DNA of 64,000 nucleotides. Source: Megalopta genalis (taxonomy: Eukaryota > Arthropoda > Insecta > Hymenoptera > Halictidae). This document shows, one piece after another, positions 1 through 11,045 of the stretch. Within the stretch, counting starts at the first letter, position 1. Each line of letters opens with the position of its first letter. The notes beneath the pieces are model-generated. The model did no database searches and had not been told where the DNA came from. It worked only from the letters and a program-made list of their open reading frames with translations. The position numbers were made by a program, and so were the translations under genes. The DNA is taken from assembly GCF_051020955.1 (NCBI RefSeq), contig NC_135016.1, positions 25,267,131 to 25,331,130 on the forward strand. Reading direction: 5' to 3'.

Positions 1-1062
1 AGATTATTGCAGAAACTGAATGAAGTATAGTTCGAGTCGAACAAAGATCCAGGAACTGCGCGTTCCTGTTGGTCAGACAAGGCTCGCTTTATTTTACTTT
101 AGTATTTTCAACAAATGAATTCTACGGTGGATTTGATTAATCGTAAACTTCTCGAATCGACAAAAAATGTTTAGAAGAAAGATTAAAATAAAAGCATGTG
201 CCACAGAAGTCCTCCTTTACATAGAATAGCGTTTCGCAAGAGACTGAACGAAAGGAAACAAACGTTGCTACGTTATATTCCAGGTATTCGATTATCCCGA
301 GAAGCAAAATTTTCACAGTTCGGAGAAAATTCTGATTTGGCCAGACCAAATACTTGAAACGGTATGCGCCGGAAGGACAAAGAAATGCGGGAGACCAGTC
401 TGGCTCCGAACGTGACTGTAAGTCCTCGAGAAAGAAGCGGGCGAGCGAGAGCAAAGGATTCTGCTTCAGCGGTGGTTCTGCTACGTTCGGACAGATTAAA
501 CGGGAGATTTCGCGGCTCTACGGTACGTCAAGATAATCGAATTTCAATCGATTCTCGGTCGGAAGAGAAAACGCAAACAGTTCGTTCGTTTCTTCTCGCG
601 GCGCCCTCCGGGTCCCTGGAATTCTTTTGAGCCCTAAGTGATGTCTAGATCCGTGTTTCCCAACACTGTTACACGAATTGCCAATGTAGAATGTAAAGCA
701 CCTTCGCGGTCAAATTCCCCGCGAAGGGATCCGTCGATCCGATAATGGAACCCGACATTTGGAAAACTTGGTTCGAGCTCGACCGTTTGTTTCTTCGGAA
801 CGAATGTTCGAAAGCTGCGAAATTTATCGGCGAGATTGCAAGAATTACAGTTGCTGCCAGGATATATGGGCCGTTGAATAGTTCCGCAATGACGGGCTTG
901 TGTGATCGAAAGCCCAACCGGCGAAACTGTGAGATCGATCGCCATGTTTTATTCCGTTCCTCGAAATGACAAAATTATTTGTTATTCGTTAATCGTTTGT
1001 ATTCGGAGGATTTTCACGGATCGCCTACCGAATCCTCGAACGTATTTATTCGCGATATAATA
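1..1062. other. Unique sequence, no gene recognised
   Basis: Mixed AT-rich and moderately GC-rich DNA. Short open frames at 364-630 (plus) and 634-945 (minus) overlap one another and have no recognisable domain. A donor-like GTAAGT at about 418 and GTACGT near 523 are present, but no convincing exon joins them. I see no repeat or RNA gene here. Confidence 0.5.
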
Positions 1063-1359
1063 GGATAGTGGAGCCGGTTACTGTAGGGTGACCGATTTGT
1101 GCTCTGTGGTTTGTTTTCCGGCATAATTAACTTTATATTTATCGAATAAGATATATTAAAATTTTTTATTCTTTTATTTTGTTTAGTGTTTAATAAGAAA
1201 AACGTAGTACGACTTATTCGATAAAGGTATTCGAATATATTCAAAAATAAACGAAATAAAAGAATACAAAAATGTAATATGTCTTATTCGATAAATACAA
1301 AATTAATTATGCATGAAAACGAGCAATTGCTGAATCTATAGTAACCGGCTCCACTATCC
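1063..1359. mobile_element. Palindromic miniature inverted-repeat element, about 297 bp
   Basis: A 24-bp terminal inverted repeat with about one mismatch is visible at 1063-1086 and 1336-1359 (core GATAGTGGAGCCGGTTACT). Inside it, the motif TATCGAATAAGA (about 1139-1150) and its reverse complement (about 1280-1300) form a second inverted pair. The element is AT-rich with no coding capacity. I could not find a clear target duplication, so the superfamily is left open. Confidence 0.75.
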
Positions 1360-1740
1360 CAAGTAATACTTTGAAGAAAAAGCAAAATTATATATATATA
1401 GAACGTTGGAAATAATTAGAAACGTTTTGAAAATCTTCTTTATCCAAACATACATTACAATCGTTCAACATATATATTATAAATATAATAATGTTATAAC
1501 ATATTAAAATCGTACGAATTTTGAATTAATCCAGGCTCGTCGATTTGTTTATATTAATAAATCACTGTCGACCACGAAATATCGAACCTTCAGATCTACA
1601 AAGTGCAAGAAGTTTATAACTGCTGCATCATTGTTACGATGTTGCACGTGTACGATGCGCGTTGCGCGGCTTATAGAAACACCGATCTTACAGTGAACGC
1701 GTCAATAATTGCATCCTGCAATTTTGTTTCCATTTCTCCG

Positions 1741-1749
1741 CAGGTAAGC
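1741..1749 (+). promoter_or_regulatory. Candidate recursive (ratchet) splice site
   Basis: A pyrimidine-rich stretch (about 1719-1740) ends in CCGCAG directly followed by GTAAGCA, so an acceptor AG is fused to a donor GT at 1743/1744. This is the zero-nucleotide-exon architecture known from long Drosophila introns. The motif is seen directly; its use is inference. It could instead be an ordinary exon start or chance. Confidence 0.3.
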
Positions 1750-3689
1750 AATTCGACAGAACGTGAAAACTGGCTTTTAGCGAAATTATGACGATTCTCG
1801 GCATCGTCTCGGAGCTTGAATCCGAGGAAAGGGTCAAGCACCCTCGTCGTTGATTCGAGGAAGCCGATTCTCGCGTATGTTTCTATCGCGGCGGAATTCT
1901 TGGTCGCAGCGCTGAAGTTTCGTTTGACGAGTACTTGGAAACAATGTTAAGAATAGTTGCCCGGCAGATTCCTGGTGGTTCGAGCGTCGTTTCCCCGGGT
2001 CCCTTGCCTTGTTCCCGTCTTATCTGGGCTAAAAGAGATATTGGAACGGCGTGTTTCTGTCCGCGACGTCGTTTGGTTCCCGTAATTCTTTCGAGAGCTG
2101 CCCCGTTCCGGCCTTTATTCCTCGGGCCGACCTATCTTCGCGATTCGAGGGGACGCTGGCCGAGTCCCGAAGTTTCTTCGAATTCTCGCCCCGGTTTTAT
2201 CTCCGCCGCGGCGAATTCCAAAGCCTTGCGCTCGCGGGCTCTTCGCTCTTTTTATGAACCGTGTAATACCGGGCTTAGAACGAAGGCGACGAAGCTACGG
2301 CCACTGCACCGGTGATGGGGTGGGAAGGAGAAGGGGGGGGGGAAGGGGTGTAGAAGAAAAAGGAACGATGATCCGGATTATGAACGCTGGATGGCGAAGC
2401 GTTAAAGCAAGAGAAGAAGAAAAAGGAACGGAGAAAGAGAGAAGGATATTACGTCTGGATAGTTCGGTTCTATTCCGGTTTTATTATGATTGATATTTGA
2501 TGGGTCGTTCGGGGTTTTTCGTCGGAGAGTCGCCGCGTGTCGATAAAACGACGCGCACCGGGAAGGGCTTTATTACCGCCGCGAAAAAAAATCGTCCCTC
2601 GCTGATAACCGTTGCTCGCCGGCGAACTAGTGATAAATAGACGCGAGATAGCGCGAGAGAGACTGTAATGCGCTCGGGAAGCACGCGTTTTTCATTTCTG
2701 GAATGCGTGTAAGCAGGATACGTCTGGAAACGATACCTGCGTTCCGCTGAATGGATTGTGATTTCATTGTGTGCGGAAAATGCGAAATGAAAAGGCTTTT
2801 AAAAAGCGCATTCTTTGAACACAAAAGACAACATGACGGGACATCGCGTGGAACTGCGTCGAACTTCATTCGGTCGATTCAACTGTCCGACGAGGATTTT
2901 TGTAAATGTATATAAATTTTGTAACCGCGCCGATTGTTTCAGTTGTCATCGTAAGTTCGAGCTTGACGTTAACGCTATTTTTATCGAAAGGGTCAAAAGA
3001 CGCTTTTTAAGATTCTAATTTGACGCGATTTTTATCAAAGAGGTCAACAAACACTTTACAGCATTTTAATTTTTAATTATTTCCTAAGTTCGATCAGGCT
3101 TATCCTTAATTAATCGTTCAACTTCTCTAATAAATATTATAAACATAATTTGGTAAAAATAGGTGTACATAAAATATCGGAAGAAATAGCGTTAATCATT
3201 ATCTCACCTATGTTGTATAATTACTGTATGTACCCGTTGATAGATATATAAATAAACATTGTAGAAGCTGTTGTACACGAACAATCGGAGCTACAAATGC
3301 AATGGGAGACTGTCGGGTGTAATAAATAAATTTTAACTGCAATTTTGCTCGTGCGCGAATGGCTAACGAAACGCGAAACAATCGAACAGAGAACATCGAT
3401 CATACGGTTTAAATGAAAAATCATAAAAACGTAAAATGCAGTTACCATAGAATCGCGTTTTTATTTCCCTAAAAACCGTATTTCCGAGATTTAATGTATG
3501 CTCGGAGTATTTGTTTACCTCTGTGAAACTATGTATACGAACCGCAGACTTTTATTCCTTTCAGTCCGTCATGAATACGTGAAACGCGTTTCGTAGAATA
3601 AAAATAGTAGTTGAATGAAATTGAATATTGTTCTTCCGCGAAGCCCCACGCGTAATCGTGGCTCGTTACGAAATTAACTTAACTTTCGA

Positions 3690-3860
3690 AACAAAATGGC
3701 CATTAGCTGGAGCCTTCAATTATTTACGCGATATAAAGGATAATTAATCGGGTCACGCGATGCGCGTATAATTATCACGTCCTCGTTCGATTTCTGTTAA
3801 TAATATCTCAATCGTCGACGAATTATACAGCGAGAAGGTGCGCGCTGTTTAATTATATTT
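3690..3860. promoter_or_regulatory. Possible enhancer: cluster of TAAT/ATTA cores
   Basis: Several homeodomain-type cores (CAATTATT, GATAATTAATCG, ATAATTATC) are packed among GC-rich words such as CACGCGATGCGCG. This composition is common in insect conserved noncoding elements. No experimental or comparative evidence is available here. Confidence 0.2.
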
Positions 3861-4656
3861 CCTCGCGGAATCGTTTCATCGGAAAGCAATTGCTTCAATC
3901 TTGTCTCCGAGTCGGACAAATTTTCGTGGACAATTCAAATTCCATTTCTGTTCGCTGATTCGCGCTGTGTTGCGCGATTCAAGATACCGTTAATCCCTCC
4001 CCCCTGGTGCTGTTCCTTCTCGTTCCTCTTTTACCCCAGCAGCTGCGAATCAAGCTCGTTTTCATTCGGAATCTTCTTTCACGAGAAATTGCCGTGCAAC
4101 GAGAGATCGCGCGCATACAAAACTGGGTCGATCGAAGGACTAATTCCATAGAACGGGAGGTCGTTTCCTTTAACCCTGCGCGGACGCAGGGTCATTTCGA
4201 CCCGACTGTTTTTGTTGCAAATGAACGGACCACACCGGGGCCATTCAAGGAACTGTTTTTGTTCGTGACAGGTAGAATTGTCGGTAAACTGCGCTCCGCT
4301 ACTTATTGCGACTCTTTTGACGCGATCACTGGCCATGCTATACGAGATAAACGTGGAGGAGCTGTACGTAGCGCATGCAGAAAATAACGAACTACAAGAG
4401 CGATTGTTTATATTGGTTTTCCGTGGGCAATTGTGCCAGCAAATGACTGTCAGTCGAGAGGCGTGTAGAAGATTTTAAGCGGCAATTCAAATAGTTCAGC
4501 ATTAAACCGATTTATGTTAAAAAACGTTGCTTTTAATATATTTTTTATAGACAGGGGATCTTTGTACAAAATGAAAATAGACTATCTTAATTTCGATCCA
4601 TAAAGAGTTAGATGCACCTTTCGATTGTTCATTATTTTAATCGCAAGCGTTAACTC

Positions 4657-4778
4657 AAATACGATACAATTCGAACAGACTGCAAGTGAAATACAATACG
4701 ATTGAAATAAAATGCAATTGAAGTACAGTGTAATTCAAATACAATGTAATTCAAATACAATGTAATTGAAGTACAGCC
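4657..4778. repeat. Degenerate minisatellite, unit about 17 bp
   Basis: The word AATTCAAATACAATGT and variants (ATACAATACGATTGAA, GTACAGTGTAATTCAA) repeat about seven times in tandem. The last three units (4728-4778) are nearly identical, the earlier ones diverged. It is non-coding. Confidence 0.7.
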
Positions 4779-4922
4779 GGGAATTTTGAAGAACCGAGAT
4801 ACATTCTTACGTTTCTCTTTTGTATACTCATTTTTTGATCCTTCTGCGTGTTCCCTCTTCGCTACTGTTGTCTATTAATTACGAATACCATTACGAATAA
4901 CAATTACGAATAACATTGTAGA

Positions 4923-5188
4923 TTAACCCTTTGCACTCGAGCGGTGACTCTGAGGCATCGCTGAAAAATTGTTACATCACGTTTCAAGATAATTTTTACA
5001 TTATAAAAGTTTAGATGTAAAAAATTGGTAAAAGTCTAATTGTTGTACGAGTCATCGAGACTAAATTTCGTATGCATAAAATGCACTTTGTCATGTAAGA
5101 TGGAAATACTATGAATCAAAAAAATTCTTTCAAATTTAAAATTATTTCAGTTAAAGTTTCAGTTTCTGTTTCGAGTGCAAAGGGTTAA
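4923..5188. mobile_element. piggyBac-like TTAA miniature element, copy 1
   Basis: The element is bounded by TTAA at 4923-4926 and 5185-5188. Its terminal inverted repeat is CCCTTTGCACTCGAG on the left, complementary to CTCGAGTGCAAAGGG (allowing one T for C) on the right. The 266-bp interior is AT-rich and non-coding. A homologous copy lies at 51737-51981 with matching ends and interior words (TGTTACATCACGTTTCAAGA, ATGCATAAAATGCACTTTGTC with its last base dropped). TTAA targets are the hallmark of the piggyBac superfamily. Confidence 0.85.
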
Positions 5189-6399
5189 ACGAACGAAGAT
5201 CCAAACTACGAATCGCACAACTGTGCAGTCAGATTTCCAGCGAAACCGGGAGAAGTGTCGGCGCCGAGCATTAGAGCTCCAAAACGTCGCACGCAATAGT
5301 CCACTTTGCTTTGGTATTCAAAGACGTAGATATCGCGTTTGTTTTATTTATGAGAGGCAGCTTCGGCATGCTCGCGAAATCCTATTAAGCCCCACTCGTT
5401 CGTCAATTCGAGTATGGAAGCGCGATCGGTCGAACGTCGAGCCATCGTGATACGATCACCGCTACGAAAAATGCGGAGGGGCGGGCGGGGGCGGCATAGA
5501 GAATCTTGCGGAATGGAAAGGAGCACACGCGCCGAGAGACGGAGGAGAGGCGGATCGCCGTGGCCGATCTCTCGCTGGAGAAATACAGAAACAGAAACAG
5601 AAACCGGATACACGGAAAGAATATTGGGACCCGTATAACCGTTCTGGATGGCACGGCGGGACGACCGAGACGCTCGCAGACGGCCGAGACGGCCGAGACG
5701 CTCAGACGCCAGTAGCAAAGCAATTTTTTGATAGGATCAGTGCTCGAACGAGTCCGCCCCTGTGTTTCTTCGGCTCGGTCTCGCGCAGCCCGGCCAGATA
5801 TGGAACGTCGCAAATGGACCGTAGTCCTTTCTTCCTTTCACCGGGGGAATTTTCCTGCAATGCAGCCCGGAAGATATGTAGTTTAAACGCGCGGAGCTGC
5901 TTTTATTCGCGCGTACGCGGGGCACACGTGCCCCGGTCGCACCCCGGACCACCCCTCCGCTCGGTCTCCCGTCGAAGGGTAAATGGTTTTTATTATCGAG
6001 TAATGCGGTGCTCGATAGGCGCGCGATGCTGTTATTGTTGCCCACGGAAACTACACCCCCGCCGCCGGCGAAGATGAATAGCGAACACGCGAGCCGACTG
6101 CCACGCACGCCACGCTCGCATTTTCTCCTTCCGCGAAACTCTGTTTGCGTTTCCTACCGATATCTCGCGTTCCAGAACGCTCGTTTATCGCGGGCTCCTT
6201 AAATGACCGGCCATAAGCTGACCGTGCCGAGGAATCGCTTATACCGGGTGGACGTGACGCGATTTACTCGCAGTGCTGGTAACGCGGAGATCGTTGCGGT
6301 TCCTATGGTAGCCTAAAATCGAAAAGTATTGGATAATATTCGCGTGGTCGTCGGTTGTCCGGCAATCGAAATTACGGTAGGTCCCTTGGTTATTCGAAC
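5189..6399. other. GC-rich island with short tandem words, no gene recognised
   Basis: From about 5390 to 6200 the DNA is GC-rich, and open frames overlap on both strands (for example 5403-5813 minus, 136 codons; 5737-6108 minus). The peptides are Arg/Ser-rich without domains. Short tandem words occur: ACAGAA x3 (5586-5602) and GACGGCCGAGACG x2 (5680-5705). It could be a regulatory island or a 5' exon, but I cannot support either. Confidence 0.35.
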
Positions 6400-6469
6400 T
6401 ACAGTAATTTCTTTCAGAAATGTTCACACGTCGGAATTGAAACCGGCAGATCCGAGAGTCGTCACGATA

Positions 6470-6921
6470 TACAGGGTGTCCCAGGTTTTAATGTTCAAAC
6501 TTTGTCAGTGTATTCTATGGCACAAAGTATGAAAAAAATGTTACGTAAACATAGGTCGTATAGAGCTTTATTAAGAAGTTATAACAAAAATTCAGAATAG
6601 GAATAGTAATCGAATAAAAAATAAATAAAAAATACAAAAAAATCTTCGATCGATGTCAATCATGTATCGTTAACAAAGGTTATTAATACATTTCGAAATG
6701 TATTATTAAACACAGCTTACATAAACACACGGCATGTGCTGATCTATTCAAGCCAATGCTCGCAGTAACAGCAAGTTGATTACTATTCCTATTCTGAATT
6801 TATGTTATAACTTATTAATAAAGCTCTATATGACCTATGTTTACGTAACATTGTTTTCTTACTTTGTGCCATAGAATACACTGACAAAGTTTGAACATTA
6901 AAACCTGGGACACCCTGTATA
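6470..6921. mobile_element. CAGGGTGTCCC long-inverted-repeat element, copy 1
   Basis: The first about 143 bp (6470-6612) are the near-exact reverse complement of 6778-6921. Both ends start ACAGGGTGTCCCAGG and continue through the same words (TTTGTCAGTGTATTCTATGGC, minus its last base, and AGAGCTTTATTAA). The 165-bp centre is AT-rich. There is no transposase, so it is non-autonomous, and a transcript would fold into a very long hairpin. AGTCGTC occurs just outside both ends, a possible 7-bp duplication, though not flush with the repeat ends. Confidence 0.8.
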
Positions 6922-7025
6922 GAAATAGTCGTCCAATAAATCACGATTCTTCGGACCTCGCGGCTCGGTTTTATAGAAATTTGGGGCAGCGGCAAAAAAG
7001 GCAACGGCCAGCTTGTCGATGTACA

Positions 7026-7509
7026 TTAACACGTTGAACGCCCAGCGTGAATCGGTAAAGTTTCTTCCGGCGCCACGAAGCAAAAGAACATTTACAAATT
7101 GTCCTGAGTGTCCAGTGTCACCCCAATTAGTTTACAATGTTTCGGCGAATTCCATCGTAACTAATAAAACGTTGTAATATTTTAAATACAAATTTAAATG
7201 TAAGTATAATTTGTTAATATAAAACAGAGCGAAAACATAACCGTCACCCAGATATGGGTGATATATAATTAAGTTTCTTCCGGCGCTACGAAGCAAAAGA
7301 ACATTTACAAAAAACTATAACGTATTGTCCTGAGTGTCCAGAGTCACCCCAATTAGTTTACAATGTTTCGACGAATTCCATCGTTACTAATAAAACGTTG
7401 TAATATTTTAAATACAAATTTAAATGTAAGTATAATATTTGTTAATATAAAACTGCGAAAACATATAGCTATCACCCAGATATGGGTGACATGGCGTTCG
7501 ACGTGTTAA
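7026..7509. mobile_element. TTAA miniature element with internal tandem duplication
   Basis: TTAA at 7026-7029 and 7506-7509 enclose inverted ends (CACGTTGAACGCC / GGCGTTCGACGTG). The interior is a direct duplication of about 215 bp. The words TTTCTTCCGGCG, CCTGAGTGTCCAG and CACCCAGATATGGGTGA each occur twice (from about 7060 and 7274). A truncated relative lies at 13097-13790. It is inserted in the TACAGTAATTTCT host element; the 58-kb relative reads through the site with ATTAAT intact. Confidence 0.8.
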
Positions 7510-7832
7510 TACGAATGCGTGATAATGCTAGAATAAAAACGATGACTTAATTTTTTTATTTCTAAGTTTTTGTCTCGAATCGAAGGCAGTTCGGAAGCCG
7601 CATGCCACGATTCGACGCGGTCACGTACCTAATACTTATCACGTAGCTTGTCGCAACGCGGTTTTTTCTACCTGACTCACACCCAAACAGACCATTCTGT
7701 GTTGTCTTCCGGGAATCGCGTCGCGTGCCGCGTCACGCGCTTGACCGACTCCGTCGGCGCTTAGCATCTACGTAGCAATAAATTATCTACACAGCAACAC
7801 GAAATTTGGCATTTCCTGGAGAAATTACTGTA

Positions 7833-8312
7833 ATCGCAACATGAACGCTCGGACAATAGATCGAATACGTTTCTCGTGTAGTCAATTGACTCCGGCTTTT
7901 GTTTTGTAGTAAAAATCAGTATCGTCAAAATTATGATAACTAATAATTAGACTGCGGATTTTTGTGAAAAATAAAAATTGTTCGCACCAGTTGCGATATA
8001 CAGAAGCTACATAGATATTTATATTTATCTACTAATAGTAGAGGCAACAGTATTTTTGCGTTCTTCAGATATTTTTACCGTATTGTATTGCAATTATTGC
8101 ATTCATTTGCACTCGATTGTGCAGTAAATGCATAATAATCTTTACCATTTACACTGGATGTTATTTAAACTTCGAAACCCGTATGATATTGAGCCCATAT
8201 CTGTTCACGCAGCATTTTCACTTTGAACGATTAATTCGATACAGATAAATTTAATGATGTAAAAATTATGCTGAGAAACGATGCGGCGATTTGGAGCGGT
8301 GCCTCAGTAACA
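7833..8312. other. AT-rich unique sequence
   Basis: There is no gene, repeat array or RNA structure I can support. The segment around 7950-7985 contains the dispersed word GACTGCGGATTTTT followed by AAAAATTGT, which recurs in diverged form elsewhere in the window (for example 63455-63495). Confidence 0.4.
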
Positions 8313-8813
8313 CCTCTCTCTCTCTCGCGCGCTCTCTCACCCTCGCGCTCTCTCTCTCGCTCTCTCTCGCTCTCTCTTCTCACACTCTCTCTCTCGCTCT
8401 CTCTCGCTCTCTCTTCTCACACTCTCTCTCTCTCGCTCTCTCTCGCGCTCTCTCACTCTCGCTTTCTCTCTCATGCTCTCTCTCTCGCTCTCTTACTCTC
8501 GCTTTCTCTCTCACGCTCTCTCTCTCTCGCTCTCTCACTCTCGCTTTCTCTCTCACGCTCTCTCTCTCTCGCTCTCTCTCTCGCTCTCTCTCGCTCTCTC
8601 TTCTCACACTCTCTCTCTCGCTCTCTCTCGCTCTCTCTTCTCACACTCTCTCTCTCTCGCTCTCTCTCGCGCTCTCTCACTCTCGCTTTCTCTCTCATGC
8701 TCTCTCTCTCGCTCTCTCACTCTCGCTTTCTCTCTCACGCTCTCTCACTCTCGCTTTCTCTCTCACGCTCTCTTTCGCGCTCTCTCTCTCGCGCTCTCTC
8801 TCTCTCTCGCTCC
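8313..8813. repeat. CT-rich satellite with 224-bp higher-order period
   Basis: About 500 bp of almost pure pyrimidine on the plus strand is built from CTCTCTCG, TTCTCACAC and CACTCTCGCTTTCTC words. Landmarks repeat at a fixed offset: TTCTCACAC begins at 8377 and 8414, and again at 8601 and 8638, both 224 bp later. It therefore has higher-order organisation rather than being a simple microsatellite. The open frames through it (Leu/Ser repeats on plus, Arg/Glu on minus) are repeat artefacts. Confidence 0.9.
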
Positions 8814-9985
8814 CTTTCAACAACAAATTTCGTGAGCGCAATATTTACCTGTTACAGCCTCGTGACAGTGTATTTATTGCAGAGCTTTATACAACATACG
8901 TCCATATTTTACTACGAAAATTAAACCATAGGGAGGGACGGGGAACACCGTGTACACACGCGTGTCCGAGCCGCGGGATAAAAGCGCGACAACGGTGCCC
9001 CGTTGTCTTGCAAACACTTGCAATTTGCAAATATTTTTATTTGTCGAGTACTCCGGCCGGTGAGCACTGCAGGGGCCGACACTTCAGCATCCTCTTTATC
9101 CCGCGGTGAGTTATGGAGGGGTCGAGGATGCGGACGGTCGGCGCCTAGCGACGCTAAACAGGGCATAAATTCGCTCGATCCTGTTCACCGTGAATTCTGT
9201 ACGACGAATCGCATCGCTTTAAGCGATCGGGAACCGGCTGAAATATCGCCGCGGAGCCAGCCACTTCGCCGAAGACAGGCCACGGAATCGGTCAGGTCGC
9301 CGAACATAAAACCGAAGGCCGAACGTGATACTCCACTAAAAGTCGAAGCATTGCGTCACCGTGGCCCACGTTCTTAAAATGTGGAAGCATTTCGGTGGGT
9401 GGGGGGGGGGGCAGGATCGTTTGAATAATCGTGTTTCAGGGGCCAGCGCCGACGAGAATACCGATCGAGGTTTGATCATACCGAGCCGTTTCGTTCGATC
9501 GTGTTTTAAAACGGTGCGGAGTGTCTCTGCGACTCGCGAATATTTTTATCACTGTGGCGCGAACGCGCTGCTCTCCGATACGCACGATGGGATCAAATTT
9601 TCACCAACGCGATTTATCACCGTCTAGCGTAATTTATTCAGAGTTCCGAGACGTTGAAGTGTTCGGGGCTGCGAACCGTGTCTTTGTTAATGCGACAGGG
9701 CAGAGAATCGTTGTGCAATAAATGGGGAATCATTTTATCTTTAATGTCTTTTCAATCTTCTTTAATATCTTTCAATCGGAGGAAAACAATACATTTTCGA
9801 GTGCAGAGGATGTACTATCAAATGCAAAATTTTGCACAGTCATTTTTGACATAAATGCACCAAATTCGGAGTCGAAGCATGATGCAAACACGATTGTGTA
9901 GAACACAAGTAAGAATAGAACTGTAATCAACACGATTTACCACTGCTTATTCTAATTTGTTTAAAATCATCCGCACTCGAGATTA
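8814..9985. other. GC-rich unique block, no gene recognised
   Basis: Overlapping open frames (9003-9377 plus, 8921-9166 minus, 9361-9627 plus) lack domains. An inverted pair CCGCGGGATAAA (8971-8982) and its complement (9095-9106) could form a stem. A G-run near 9401-9412 is G-quadruplex-like. The word GCAAATATTTTTAT and a variant GCGAATATTTTTATC recur at about 9027 and 9536. The function is unknown. Confidence 0.35.
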
Positions 9986-10326
9986 TTAACACTTTAACGA
10001 CCGCACGTCTACCCAGTCAAACGTCGCCAGGGGCCGGCAGTATTTTTGAAGAATTAATTTTAAAGAACTTTATTAAATTCACGAAAAAGTTAACATAAAA
10101 CAAAAAAACAAATAGGCAATAATTACCTATAATCAAAGACGTGACAATGAAATATGAAGCCAATAGCAATATCCACACTTGTTTACATTCATAAATTATC
10201 ACACAAAGAGTGTGGTACTGGCCAACAACCTTCGGCGGCAGCATGACACACATGTTGTGTGAGCGGTCGGTAACGGTTGTTCCGGCTATCACACACATGT
10301 TGTGTGAGCGGTCGTTAAAGTGTTAA
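9986..10326. mobile_element. TTAA miniature element with repeated subterminal palindrome
   Basis: TTAA at 9986-9989 and 10323-10326 flank inverted ends CACTTTAACGACCGC / GCGGTCGTTAAAGTG. On the right, CACACATGTTGTGTGAGCGG occurs twice (about 10246 and 10291). The motif is itself palindromic and is a plausible transposase-binding repeat. A 93-codon minus-strand open frame inside (10017-10298) is hydrophobic with no match I recognise, and is likely fortuitous. Confidence 0.8.
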
Positions 10327-10627
10327 TTGCAAGGAATGGACATGGAACGTTCATCGATGCTAAATATCTGTAGAACGAAGTTAAAAATTTATTTGTTTGA
10401 CAAATTTTTGTGTGCAGGCTTTCGTGTGCAAGCAATTTATCTTAACATCTAACAAATCTTTCAATAATTAGTGCTACAATCGAACTTTATCTACACGTGA
10501 TAAGAATGAAAATAAAATATGAAGACCAAAGAAATTTTTTGATCTATGGACAGAAACATAGTATCTTATGTATGTGCATGGAGAAAGTTATCATGGTTGA
10601 TAATATAAACCATGAAAACATATAAAA

Positions 10628-11045
10628 TTCATAATATGAAAAATATTGTGAAATTAGGTAATAAGTCAAATACAAAGCAATGAAGATATTAAAGGAATTT
10701 GAGAATATTGTTGCACTATTTTCAATTTATTGGCACTATTCAAAAACGAAGTACATATGCACTTAACTCTTGTTATGGACAATTGATACAAATAATTTTT
10801 ATTTTACATAAATTTCCGCAGTTCAGCAATAAATATTATTAAGTTAATAAGATGCATTAAGATAGAAATAGAAGGGCAAGGATTACGATAAAATATATTT
10901 ATTTTATATAACTTTGCTTGGAGTTAAGAATGAATTATTATTATAATTATTTAAAATAGTGCAACAATATTCTCAAATTCCTTTAATATCTTCATTGCTT
11001 TGTATTTGACCTATTACCTAATTCCACAATAATTTTCATATTATA
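10628..11045. repeat. Large inverted repeat, arms about 92 bp
   Basis: The arm at about 10629-10720 (words AGCAATGAAGATATTAAAGG and GAATATTGTTGCACTATTTT) is nearly the exact reverse complement of about 10954-11045. They are separated by about 235 bp of AT-rich sequence. This probably marks a foldback or miniature transposon whose outer limits I cannot fix. A similar middle segment (CAAGGTACATAT... and TTTTACATAAA) appears near 57560-57640. Confidence 0.7.

Larger units (their letters stand above)
1360..4922. other. Mostly unique sequence with a GC island at 1.9-2.7 kb
   Basis: There is no assignable gene. The 1935-2315 interval is open in two plus frames, but the peptides are Arg/Ser/Pro-rich without domains, as expected of GC-rich DNA. 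A G-run (2326-2347) is purine-rich. Positions about 2963-3060 hold a diverged short tandem duplication (ATTTTTATC...GGTCAA twice). TTAA followed by CCCTGCG and its complement at 4170-4190 looks like one isolated end of a TTAA-type element. Confidence 0.4.
6400..7832. mobile_element. TACAGTAATTTCT element carrying two nested insertions
   Basis: The left end TACAGTAATTTCT (6400) and right end GGAGAAATTACTGTA (7818-7832) are inverted. The element is split by the CAGGGTGTCCC element (6470-6921) and by a TTAA element (7026-7509). The remaining host segments (6400-6469, 6922-7025, 7510-7832) align in order, reverse-complemented, with the relative at 58200-58793, which lacks both insertions. Host length without insertions is about 0.5 kb. 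It is non-coding. TA at the ends suggests a Tc1/mariner-type target. Confidence 0.75.

Noticed and set aside
4170..4200. TTAACCCTGCG...CGCAGGGTCATTTCGACCC as a TTAA element
   Set aside because: Looks like one end, but no matching right end with TTAA was found within about 2 kb.
8268..9109. Long Leu/Ser-rich open frames (up to 272 codons) over the CT array
   Set aside because: Direct translation of CTCTCG repeats; all phases are open and no unique domain is present.
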